This document shows positions 23,934 to 31,137 of a DNA stretch of 64,000 bases, piece after piece. The stretch comes from Bacillota bacterium (lineage in GTDB: Bacteria > Bacillota > UBA4882 > UBA8346): the NCBI GenBank assembly GCA_023402395.1, contig JAEYGI010000045.1, positions 13,438 through 77,437 on the forward strand, read 5' to 3'. The position numbers were made by a program, and so were the translations under genes. The notes under the pieces are model-generated. The model worked only from the letters and a program-made list of their open reading frames with translations. It ran no database searches and was not told the origin of the DNA. How positions within the stretch are numbered: the first letter of the stretch is position 1; each line of letters starts with the position of its first letter.

Positions 23934-24140
23934 ATGACTGTAGCATCTCAAGTAAAACAAACACTGGCCGGATTAAAAAGCGCGACGGCCACGCTCCGGC
24001 TGTACTCGCTGCAAAGTCAAGCTGAGGATGCCGGAGCCGCCTTCAAAGAAGCGGCGCTGCTCACCGGGGCGATCATCGCGGAAATCGAGGATCGCGTCAA
24101 AGTATTGGAAAATGAGGAACCCCAATACAAAGGGCTTTAA
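23934..24140 (+). CDS. DUF1657-domain protein, first gene of the SpoVA module
   Basis: 68 residues: MTVASQVKQTLAGLKSATAT at the start, AEDAGAAFKEAALLTGAI in the middle and the typical end EPQYKGL. The DUF1657 family of small helical proteins occurs almost only in spore formers, next to SpoVA and DUF421 genes. The function is unknown. It lies 12 bp before the DUF421 gene. A second DUF1657 protein ending EPQYKQQ is encoded on the opposite strand at 30010-30216. Confidence 0.9.
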   Translation: MTVASQVKQTLAGLKSATATLRLYSLQSQAEDAGAAFKEAALLTGAIIAEIEDRVKVLENEEPQYKGL

Positions 24141-24152
24141 GGGGGTTAATCG

Positions 24153-25013
24153 ATGCCGGTTTGGCTTGCCATCCTGATCCGTTCCGTACTTATTTTTTTT
24201 CTAACCATGGTGCTGGTCCGGTTTCTCGGCAAACGGCAGCCCGCGCGGTTGGATTCCTTCCAGTTCGTCAATTACCTGGTCCTTGCCATCATTGCCGCCC
24301 TGACCGCGCTTTACGTCGTTCCCAACCTGGCGTTCGGCGTAGTGGCGTTGCTGGTCTGGGCCTTGCTGCCCATTGTCCTCGACTGGATGGCCTTAAAGAG
24401 CAAATTCGTTCATGATCTCCTGCACGGCAAAGAGACAATTCTGATCAAACATGGCAAGATCATGGAAGAAAACCTGTTCCGGGCGCGGCTGACCGGTCAG
24501 GAACTGCTGCGGGAATTGCGTTCCAAAAACGCGTTTAACATCGGCGACGTGGAATTCGCAATGATGGAAACCAACGGCGATCTCAATGTCCTGTTCAAAT
24601 CGGACCGGATGCCGATCACCCCGCATGATCTGGGGCGGCGGGTGGCCCCGCGCACCGAGCCACAGACAGTGATCATGGATGGTAATATCCTGGATGAGCC
24701 GCTGTCGTCCATGGGGCTTAACCGGGAATGGCTCGAACAGGAACTCGATAAACTGGGGGTGCCGGTGAATAATGTTTTTCTGGCCCAGGTCGACGGCTAC
24801 GGCAAACTGTTTGTGGATCTGTTCGACGACGCGGTCCGCCTGCCTCGTCCCCGCGTAAAGGAGATGCTTTACGCCAATCTCTTGAAATGCCAAGCGGACC
24901 TGACTACGTTCGCGCTGGAGACCGTTGATCCGGACGCCAAGGCGATGTACTCCCGGAACGCGGCCAAACTGGAGCAGCTTCTGGATAAACTGAAACCATA
25001 TCTGTTACGGTAG
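24153..25013 (+). CDS. DUF421 (YetF/YcaP-type) membrane protein with DUF1657-like tail
   Basis: 286 residues. Three membrane segments (about 1-75) with RFLGKRQPARLDSFQFVNYLVLAI match the DUF421 N-terminus (usual form RxxGKRQxxxLxxFDFV). The cytoplasmic DUF421 domain follows (LIKHGKIMEENLFRARLTGQELLRELRSKN, IGDVEFAMMETNGDL), and a C-terminal helical tail of about 65 residues (LLKCQADLTTFALETVDPDAKAMYSR) resembles DUF1657. This fusion is a known component of mobile spoVA operons, where DUF421 proteins influence spore heat resistance and germination. It sits in an operon with SpoVAC, SpoVAD and SpoVAE. Confidence 0.9.
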   Translation: MPVWLAILIRSVLIFFLTMVLVRFLGKRQPARLDSFQFVNYLVLAIIAALTALYVVPNLAFGVVALLVWALLPIVLDWMALKSKFVHDLLHGKETILIKHGKIMEENLFRARLTGQELLRELRSKNAFNIGDVEFAMMETNGDLNVLFKSDRMPITPHDLGRRVAPRTEPQTVIMDGNILDEPLSSMGLNREWLEQELDKLGVPVNNVFLAQVDGYGKLFVDLFDDAVRLPRPRVKEMLYANLLKCQADLTTFALETVDPDAKAMYSRNAAKLEQLLDKLKPYLLR

Positions 25014-25025
25014 AGGGAAATCAAC

Positions 25026-25505
25026 ATGTCCAATCAAAAAAAGAAAAAACTCACCGCCACCCAGCAGCAATACCAACAATTCGCCCAAGACCGGGAACCG
25101 AAGCGGCCGGTGTTGCTGAACTCAGTTCGCGCCTTCCTGGCCGGGGGCGTTATCTGCACCATCGGTCAAGGATTTCAATGGCTGTTCATGACTTATTTTA
25201 AATTTAACGAAGTTACAGTCGGCAATCCGACCGTGGCCTCGCTGATCATCCTTTCCGTGCTACTGACCGGCTTGGGCGTTTACGATCACATCGCACAGTG
25301 GGCTGGGGCCGGGACCGCGGTGCCGGTGACTGGTTTCGCGAACTCGATGGCTTCATCCGCCATTGAGCACCGGAGTGAAGGATGGGTCCTGGGAGTCAGC
25401 GCCAAAATGTTCGAACTGGCCGGTTCGGTAATCGTTTACGGAGTGTTCGCGGCCTTCGTGGTCGCCTTGATCAAATTAACGGTTCAATCCTTGGGTGGAC
25501 TTTAA
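25026..25505 (+). CDS. spoVAC: Stage V sporulation protein AC
   Basis: 159 residues with several hydrophobic membrane segments. FLAGGVICTIGQGFQ, VLLTGLGVYDHIAQWAGAGTAVPVTGFANSM and the end region AKMFELAGSVIVYGVFAAF are diagnostic for SpoVAC, an inner spore membrane channel protein involved in uptake and release of dipicolinic acid. Its stop overlaps the next start (TAATG at 25503-25507). The order SpoVAC-SpoVAD-SpoVAE matches spoVA operons. Confidence 0.96.
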   Translation: MSNQKKKKLTATQQQYQQFAQDREPKRPVLLNSVRAFLAGGVICTIGQGFQWLFMTYFKFNEVTVGNPTVASLIILSVLLTGLGVYDHIAQWAGAGTAVPVTGFANSMASSAIEHRSEGWVLGVSAKMFELAGSVIVYGVFAAFVVALIKLTVQSLGGL

Positions 25506-26509
25506 TGCGACAGGGCCATCAGAGTTGGATATTTGAATCGAGGCCGGTCATTGTGGCGAGTGCGGCGGTTGGCGGGCCATTTGAGGCCAAGGGGGCGCTG
25601 GCCGAAGATTTTGACCTGCTGCGCGGCGATGTCTGGCTGGGCGAGGACAGTTACGAGAAGGCCGAACGCAAATACTTGGAACAAGCCTGCGAACTTGCGC
25701 TGGACAAGGCGGGCCTTAAAAAGTCCGACCTACAGTTCTTTCTGGCCGGGGATCTGATGAATCAGATCATTTCCAGCAGTTTTGCGGCCCGGACCCTCGG
25801 CGCTCCATTTCTCGGGTTATACGGGGCTTGTTCCAGCGCCATGGAGGGGCTGGCCCTCGCCTCGTTGCTGATTGACGGCGGCTATGCCGAGAATGCCTTG
25901 ACCGCCACTTCCAGCCATAACGGCGCTAGCGAAAAACAGTTCCGCTATCCCACCGAATATGGCGCCCAGAAACCTCCCACCGCCCAGTGGACGGTGACCG
26001 GTGCGGCCGCCGCGCTTCTTAAGCGGGAGGGAGACGGACCGAGGGTGGCGGCGGCGACCATCGGCCGGATCGTGGACATGGGGCTCTCCGATCCGTTCAA
26101 TATGGGCGGGGCGATGGCTCCGGCGGCCGTCGACACGATCGAGGCCCATTTTCGGGATTTGGGGCGCGGGCCCGATGATTACGATCTGATTAGCACCGGG
26201 GATTTGGGCCGGGTCGGCCACCGGATCGCCACAGATTTACTGGCGGAACACGGGGTGCCGATCCCGGAAGATCGGTTCACCGATTGCGGCCGGTTGATTT
26301 ACAGGGAAGATCAGCCGGTATTCGCCGGGGGCAGCGGCTGCGGTTGCGTGGCCACGGTCACCTATGGCCATTTCTTGAAACGGATGTGCCGGGGAGAGCT
26401 AAAGCGGATCCTGGTGGTAGCCACCGGCGCGCTGCACTCGCCTCTTTCATATCAGCAGCAAGAGAGTATTCCCTGCATCGCACACGCGGTGACAATTGAA
26501 ATGTTCTAA
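25505..26509 (+). CDS. spoVAD: Stage V sporulation protein AD
   Basis: 334 residues from the ATG at 25505, translationally coupled to spoVAC. It has a thiolase-like fold: GYGACSSAMEGLALASLLID-type core (GLYGACSSAMEGLALA), TATSSHNGASEKQFRYPTEYG, QWTVTGAAAALL and the end GGSGCGCVATVTYGHFLKRM. SpoVAD binds dipicolinic acid and is peripheral at the spore inner membrane. Length agrees with Bacillus SpoVAD (about 338). Confidence 0.96.
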   Translation: MRQGHQSWIFESRPVIVASAAVGGPFEAKGALAEDFDLLRGDVWLGEDSYEKAERKYLEQACELALDKAGLKKSDLQFFLAGDLMNQIISSSFAARTLGAPFLGLYGACSSAMEGLALASLLIDGGYAENALTATSSHNGASEKQFRYPTEYGAQKPPTAQWTVTGAAAALLKREGDGPRVAAATIGRIVDMGLSDPFNMGGAMAPAAVDTIEAHFRDLGRGPDDYDLISTGDLGRVGHRIATDLLAEHGVPIPEDRFTDCGRLIYREDQPVFAGGSGCGCVATVTYGHFLKRMCRGELKRILVVATGALHSPLSYQQQESIPCIAHAVTIEMF

Positions 26510-26551
26510 AACTGCCCAATCATGCGGCAGTTCAGTGATAGGAGGTCAGGG

Positions 26552-26905
26552 GTGGAAAAATTCATCCTTGCGTTTTTGGTGGGCGGCGGGATCTGCGTCA
26601 TCGGCCAGCTCCTGATGGATCTCGGCAAACTGACGCCGGCCCATACCATGTGTACCCTGGTGGTGGCCGGAGCGATCCTGGGCGGGCTCGGCCTTTACGA
26701 ACCCTTGATCAAACTCGCCGGCGCGGGCGCGACGGTGCCGATCAGCAGTTTCGGCAATTCTCTGGTCAAAGGGGCGCTGGCCGAAGCGGAACGCAGCGGG
26801 GTCATCGGGGTTCTGACCGGAATTTTCGAAGTGACCAGCGCCGGTATTTCCGCGGCGATCATCTTTGGCTTTTTGGGCGCATTACTATTCAAGCCGAAGG
26901 GCTGA
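26552..26905 (+). CDS. spoVAE: Stage V sporulation protein AE (SpoVAEb type)
   Basis: 117 residues from the GTG at 26552 after AGGAGG; an ATG at 26522 in frame lacks a site. Membrane segments and the motifs FLVGGGICVIGQLLMD, GAILGGLGLYEPLIKLAGAGATVPISSFGNSL are typical of SpoVAE, which resembles SpoVAC in its C-terminal pattern. Last gene of the plus-strand spoVA operon. Together with SpoVAC and SpoVAD it makes the core of a dipicolinate channel. Confidence 0.94.
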   Translation: MEKFILAFLVGGGICVIGQLLMDLGKLTPAHTMCTLVVAGAILGGLGLYEPLIKLAGAGATVPISSFGNSLVKGALAEAERSGVIGVLTGIFEVTSAGISAAIIFGFLGALLFKPKG

Positions 26906-26921
26906 CCGCGCGCGGCTTAAC

Positions 26922-27275
26922 TTAGGATTGGTCCGGGTTGATCCGGATTCCCTCCGCCACATCCCCCCAAAAAGCGGCAGATGCCTCCGACGACTCCGGA
27001 TCGGGGCAGGCGAGCCGGAGCAGTGCCGAAAGCATAACCCGGAACCAATCGGAATGATTGTCGGCCGGGCAAAGGTTTTCGGAGAGAAACTCCACCGCTC
27101 TGGTAATCAGGTTTTGATCGCGCCCGGCCGGCAGGGAGTCCAGCGCTTGCTTGGCGATGCTAAAAAACGAATCCGCCAGATGAATGATTTGCCCGGAGTC
27201 TTGAGGACAGTTGGCCCGGAGCAAACTTTCGGCCGTTTTCAAACAGGCGGTATAAAGGGCGGCTTCATTTACCAT
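26922..27275 (-). CDS. Hypothetical helical protein convergent to spoVAE
   Basis: 117 residues; ATG at 27275 after AAGGAG. Predicted all-helical and soluble (LYTACLKTAESLLRANCPQD, FFSIAKQALDSLPAG, MLSALLRLACPDP). No recognised family. It converges on spoVAE with a 16-bp gap. Its position inside a sporulation locus suggests, but does not show, a spore-related role. Confidence 0.6.
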   Translation of the reverse strand: MVNEAALYTACLKTAESLLRANCPQDSGQIIHLADSFFSIAKQALDSLPAGRDQNLITRAVEFLSENLCPADNHSDWFRVMLSALLRLACPDPESSEASAAFWGDVAEGIRINPDQS

Positions 27276-27578
27276 GGTACGGCTCCTTTTTCGAAATGCT
27301 CAAATTCACGAATAAAGTATGTTTTCCCCTCAGCCCTGCTTTGCCCTCGGGAGCGGCTGTCTTCCCCAAAGAGGAAGCCAAACCTGAGGGAGGACCCTTT
27401 GATCCCAACGCTTCCAGATAAGATGAAAAAAGTTTTTAAATGAGCAATCACACCCTAAAAGCCGGCTGTGAATGGGAAAATGGAGTCAAGGAAAATCGAT
27501 TGCAATTTAGCTGAGCGTTCCAAAGCTTATTGCACACACATAGAATAGTTCCATTAATTGGAGAAATTTCCTTTCGAT

Positions 27579-27641
27579 TCAGAAAATAATTGGCGCGAAG
27601 ATCAAGAACGCGCAATTGTCACCGCAATCCCAAAACGACAT
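27579..27641 (-). CDS. Micro-protein MSFWDCGDNC..., paralogue of the one at 28506-28586
   Basis: 20 residues: MSFWDCGDNC followed by AFLIFAPIIF. The ATG at 27641 follows AAAGGGGGG. The first 15 residues match the second micro-protein at 28506-28586 (MSFFGCGDNC-AFLIF) in 13 positions, while the hydrophobic tail is shorter. Such Cys-containing tiny membrane peptides occur in spore formers. The function is unknown. Possibly a truncated copy. Confidence 0.6.
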   Translation of the reverse strand: MSFWDCGDNCAFLIFAPIIF

Positions 27642-28100
27642 AATGCCCCCCTTTCTTAAACCCCAGGTTCTTGGCTGCTATATTGAATGAAGTATATAAG
27701 CCATCCATATTGCATTCCTAAAGTTGAATGCAATTAGCATCAATATGTTTTACTTTGATATGGTGAGTATCAAAAAAGCCTGGTTCAACTCACATAATAC
27801 CCCTATTAGCTTATTGGCGATGATTAAATTTTTTCCATGGGATTTATGAATTTTTTTGTAATGCAATTCGTAAAGCCCGGACCGGTTTGGCCGGCCGCCT
27901 GATTTATTGCACATGCCGCTGCTTTTGTCCGTTATGTCTTGGCGGGCGCCGGGACACTGGACCGGTTTTTCAAAAATTCTGATAAATGCCTGCAAAAGTA
28001 TTTTTTTAAACTATTAACTCCCGGCAAGATGGAACATATTCTACTACAGGGAATTTCCCAGAATTCCTCCAAAGTACCTATGACACGAGGAGGTGCCAGC
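27642..28100. other. Intergenic region with a copy of the palindromic core
   Basis: No credible gene apart from the flanking micro-genes. It contains TGCATTC (27711-27717) and GAATGCA (27726-27732), the core hairpin of the repeat family at 11011-11129 and 55963-56054, without the outer arms. It presumably also carries the promoters of the two flanking micro-genes. Confidence 0.5.
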
Positions 28101-28190
28101 ATGGGAGGCTTTGACGGAATATTTGACGGGGGTGGCTTCTTTTTTATCTTCTTCATCATAATCATCCTCTGTCTGTGCAATAAATGGTAG
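28101..28190 (+). CDS. YjcZ-like sporulation micro-protein
   Basis: 29 residues: MGGFDGIFDGGGFF, a single hydrophobic segment IFFIIIILCLC, then NKW. The ATG at 28101 follows GAGGAGG at ideal spacing. Glycine-rich start plus one membrane helix is the layout of the YjcZ family of small sporulation-associated membrane proteins. A strong terminator follows at 28241. Confidence 0.75.
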   Translation: MGGFDGIFDGGGFFFIFFIIIILCLCNKW

Positions 28191-28240
28191 CCCATCGGGG
28201 ACAGGGCATTTTCGAGTAGTCCTCGATCAATCGCGCAAAG

Positions 28241-28270
28241 ACAAACCGCTCTTCGGAGCGGTTTGTTGTT
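28241..28270 (+). terminator. Rho-independent terminator after the YjcZ-like gene
   Basis: ACAAACCGCTC-TTC-GGAGCGGTTTGT, nearly perfect 11-12 bp stem with a short T-rich tail; symmetric, so it may also act on the minus strand. Confidence 0.85.
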
Positions 28271-28341
28271 GATCATCCTAAAACCCAAAGAAACCGCGGA
28301 CCCCAAATGATTGAGGTATACGGCCGGACCGCGGGCGAATA

Positions 28342-28368
28342 AAACCCCCCGCCAAGCGCGAGGGGTTA
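28342..28368 (-). terminator. Terminator downstream of the 28506-28586 micro-gene
   Basis: On the minus strand AACCCCTCGC pairs with a CGGGGGGTT arm and is followed by TTATT (complement of 28335-28345). It lies 140 bp beyond the micro-gene stop. Confidence 0.6.
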
Positions 28369-28505
28369 TCCAGACCGTTTAATGATTAAATCCCGCATAG
28401 CCGGCAAATGGTTGGGATGACAGATTGAAATTAAAATCGTCATTGTTGCCGGTTTGATTCAAATTCCCGTATTTATTTTGAAAGAGCCTTTGGCTAACAG
28501 TGATT

Positions 28506-28586
28506 TTAGTTAAATCCCAATACCAGCAGGACCAGGATTAAGAAGATCAGAAAGGCGCAGTTATCGCCACAGCCAAAGAATGACAT
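28506..28586 (-). CDS. Micro-protein MSFFGCGDNC..., single-pass membrane peptide
   Basis: 26 residues: MSFFGCGDNC, then a hydrophobic helix AFLIFLILVLLVLGFN. The ATG at 28586 follows AAGGAGGG at good spacing. It shares its N-terminus and the start of its helix with the micro-protein at 27579-27641. The two conserved cysteines flank a Gly-Asp-Asn turn. It resembles the small hydrophobic proteins expressed in forespores. The function is unknown. Confidence 0.7.
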   Translation of the reverse strand: MSFFGCGDNCAFLIFLILVLLVLGFN

Positions 28587-28751
28587 CGATAACCCTCCTT
28601 CGGCATATTTTTGATTGGATTTTTTGGATCCTCTTATAGATTATTTAGCAGCTGCGTTTTTAAACATATGATTTCTGAATTTTTTAGTATTTGTGCCAAT
28701 AAAATGAAGGATTGCGGACTGACTTGCGAAGGGCCGGGTGTTGTTACCGGC

Positions 28752-29111
28752 TCACATGGAACCAACGTTGCTCCAGTTGGATTCGATTAAAAAAATTGAC
28801 GCCAAGGATTCGGCTTTGTCCCGGCTTTCGATATAACCCCGTAACCGGGTGAAGTCATCCTCAATGTCATTGATATAATCATGGTCGATATCGATCTGCA
28901 AATAGGGTTTCACCCGGTACCAGGCCTTACTGGCATTTTGGGATTGGATCGTGGCCTGGCCCCAGTTTTCCTGCCTGACCGAGCGTTCAGTCTGCTTCAG
29001 GTAACGCGAGAATCCGCTCATCCGGTCTAGCGGCTGCCGGAGCAGGGCGCAGGAAGTGGTCACTGTCGCGCCGAAGCATAATAAGAGGGAAAAAAACAGA
29101 AATTTTTTCAT
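28752..29111 (-). CDS. DUF4363-type lipoprotein in the second DUF421 operon
   Basis: 119 residues from the ATG at 29111; a TTG two codons earlier is the alternative. The signal peptide KFLFFSLLLCFGATVTTSC ends in a lipobox-like cysteine. The mature part is helical with W..A..S..AWYRVKPYLQI and DHDYINDIEDDFTRLRGYI, the spacing of DUF4363 proteins, which are often encoded next to DUF421 in spore formers. It follows the DUF421 gene by 12 bp on the minus strand. Confidence 0.75.
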   Translation of the reverse strand: MKKFLFFSLLLCFGATVTTSCALLRQPLDRMSGFSRYLKQTERSVRQENWGQATIQSQNASKAWYRVKPYLQIDIDHDYINDIEDDFTRLRGYIESRDKAESLASIFLIESNWSNVGSM

Positions 29112-29123
29112 CGTCAAACATCC

Positions 29124-29837
29124 TTATTCATTGGTCTTGATAATGAAATAAAGACGATCTCCTTGAAGGTCGACATACAGTTGGCCGGTGGTATCCAATT
29201 GGGCCAGGGAGACCTGGGCGGTATCGGTGATGTTCTGCTTGGCCAGTTGATATTGAAGCCAGGCTTGGGACAGGTTTAACGACCGCAAGGCATCCTTGAG
29301 CACCTTCCCGTCTTCGATCAGAGTGGTGGGCAACCCGCTGTACCCGGTCGGGAGTTTCAGATCGGCCGGCGTCAGGGGTTGCTGCTGTGATTTCAGTTGG
29401 ACGCTGAGTTTGCCGCTGGTTTCGAACAGGGCGAATTCGACATCGGCGACGTTAAAGACATTTTTAATCCGCAACTGGGACAAAAAGTCATCCATGGAAA
29501 GCCGGAGTTTGGCCAGGTTCTGCTCCTGTATTTTGCCGTTTTCCACCACCACGGTGGCCTCTCCTTCCACCACCTTTCGAATCCAGACGTTTTTTAAGCT
29601 CAAATAGGCCAGTCCAATGGGGAGCATCGCCCAAATGATTAAGCCGGCCAAGGTGGAGGTGGTATTCTGATTTAACTGCACCGATAAGGTGGCGGCGATC
29701 GATCCGATGGTAATTCCGACCACATAGTCAAAGAAAGTCAACTCCGCCATCTGTTGTTTTCCCATCAGACGCATCAGGATGAGCAAGGCCACGAACGAAA
29801 TGACGGAACGGATGAGTACCACCAGGATGACCGGCAC
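29124..29837 (-). CDS. DUF421 (YetF-type) membrane protein, second copy
   Basis: 237 residues from the GTG at 29837 after AAAGGAG; the longer frame to 29882 has no site. Three N-terminal membrane segments, MRLMGKQQMAELTFFDYVVGI (the DUF421 signature), VVVENGKIQEQNLAKLRLSMDDFLSQLRIKN and NVADVEFALFETSGKLSVQLK are all typical. It is a paralogue of the product of 24153-25013 but lacks the DUF1657-like tail. With DUF4363 and the upstream DUF1657 gene it forms a second, oppositely oriented module beside the SpoVA operon. Confidence 0.92.
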   Translation of the reverse strand: MPVILVVLIRSVISFVALLILMRLMGKQQMAELTFFDYVVGITIGSIAATLSVQLNQNTTSTLAGLIIWAMLPIGLAYLSLKNVWIRKVVEGEATVVVENGKIQEQNLAKLRLSMDDFLSQLRIKNVFNVADVEFALFETSGKLSVQLKSQQQPLTPADLKLPTGYSGLPTTLIEDGKVLKDALRSLNLSQAWLQYQLAKQNITDTAQVSLAQLDTTGQLYVDLQGDRLYFIIKTNE

Positions 29838-30009
29838 GGAATTACTCCTTTCAAAAAATCGGATAGAGGCGCTTTGTCCCAAAATTTTCGATTCCGGATG
29901 AGGCGAAGTCGCGGCGGGCAGGATTCCGGTAGCTTTGAAGCAGCCTCTCCCATGGACAAGGCAAGCGATGGGAGAGGCTTTAACTGGCTGAATCCACTGT
30001 TTTCAGCGG

Positions 30010-30216
30010 TTACTGTTGCTTATATTGCGGTTCCTGCTGTTCGATATAAGTTTGCCTTTGTTTCAGGGTGGTCAGCGCGCCATCAAAAGTATTCGCCAAT
30101 TGCTGAAACATCTGTTTGGCTTGCTGGTCCTGCGTCTCCAGCGCGAAGGTTTTCATGCTGGCGGCCACGCTTTCCACGCTGGCGATGGCTTTTTGCATTT
30201 GATTGCCAACGGTCAT
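30010..30216 (-). CDS. DUF1657-domain protein, second copy
   Basis: 68 residues from the ATG at 30216 after AAAGAGGTG. MTVGNQMQKAIASVESVAASMKTF at the start and YIEQQEPQYKQQ at the end align over the whole length with the DUF1657 protein at 23934-24140 (identical length, shared MTV start and EPQYK end). It probably heads the minus-strand operon with the DUF421 and DUF4363 genes. Confidence 0.9.
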   Translation of the reverse strand: MTVGNQMQKAIASVESVAASMKTFALETQDQQAKQMFQQLANTFDGALTTLKQRQTYIEQQEPQYKQQ

Positions 30217-30399
30217 GATTTCACCTCTTTCGTTAAATGTTCGTTCTGAACTAGTTTTTGGATGCGGCGCGGTTTCATGCACATGTTCCATTGCCAAATT
30301 TTTGCTTTGGGTCGCGGCACTTAGCGGCACTTAGATGTGTTATTTGGTTTAGAGGCATTTGGCAACTCTTCATCAACTCGCTCCGGAGAAAAAACGAAA

Positions 30400-30420
30400 G
30401 GGCGGGTTCAAAGCCCGCCC
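30400..30420 (-). terminator. Rho-independent terminator after the coiled-coil gene
   Basis: GGGCGGG (30400-30406) pairs with CCCGCCC (30414-30420); on the minus strand it is followed by TTTCGTTTTTT. Confidence 0.85.
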
Positions 30421-30424
30421 TGAT

Positions 30425-30742
30425 TTAGCGTTGGTCCACGATGCCGAACTCCCGCCAAGTCTCCGGCGACAGTTCGATCTTCACCTGCTTCCGGGCTTCG
30501 GAGTACAGATCCATTAGTTCGACCATATACTGCTCCCGTTCGGCCCGTTTCTCCATCATCCGCGCCTTGTAACCCAACTTGGCGTTATGGGCGCTCATCG
30601 CTTTGTCCTGCGCTGAATCCATTTTGGCGATAAAATCGGCGTCAATGCCCCGGCGCGCCAATTGCTCGGCGTGGACGGCCAGCCCGGCCAGCATCTCTTC
30701 GGCCCGGCCCAGTTTGGCAAGGATCGATTGATCTTGATACAT
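30425..30742 (-). CDS. Hypothetical small helical protein
   Basis: 105 residues from the ATG at 30742, 8 nt after GGAGG. Strongly helical and charged: SILAKLGRAEEMLAGLAVHAEQLARRG, then AHNAKLGYKARMMEKRAEREQYMVELMDL, probably coiled coil. The end is KIELSPETWREFGIVDQ. No signal peptide and no family that I recognise. It has its own terminator. Confidence 0.65.
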   Translation of the reverse strand: MYQDQSILAKLGRAEEMLAGLAVHAEQLARRGIDADFIAKMDSAQDKAMSAHNAKLGYKARMMEKRAEREQYMVELMDLYSEARKQVKIELSPETWREFGIVDQR

Positions 30743-31137
30743 CGTTATGACCTCCAATTAATCGTTATTCGGTTGGTGGCCCGGGCTCCACCGTTACTTA
30801 TAGTTTAGCACGATATCGATTTATAGTCAATGATCGTTTTGGGTACATGTAACAGGTGGTTTGAATAAAATCGAAGCTAAATTGGGATGAAATTTTTTAA
30901 TTTTCTATTTTTAACAAATGATCGTTGACTACTGGTATTGAACGGATTATCGTGCCCTTATGGTACGCGCCATGAAGCCATGTTATATTTCAATGCCTTC
31001 AAAGTTATATAGGCCTATATCGTTTCTATGCTTTTAAAAATGATTATTAATAATTATAATGGAAGGAAGTTTTGTATTTCAATGGAATTAATTAGGTTAT
31101 TGTTGGAATTAAATCAATAAAATGGGGGTTCAAAGAA
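30743..31137. other. AT-rich intergenic region at the left edge of the Rhs island
   Basis: No gene seen. The base composition turns AT-rich here and stays so to about 42.2 kb. It must hold the promoter of the first YD-repeat gene; no canonical -35/-10 pair stands out. Confidence 0.45.

Noticed and set aside
28381..28500. Asn-rich reading frame on the minus strand after the MSFF micro-gene
   Set aside because: About 40 open codons ending in GYAGFNH, but without a start codon or ribosome binding site; it lies in the 3' untranslated region before the terminator.
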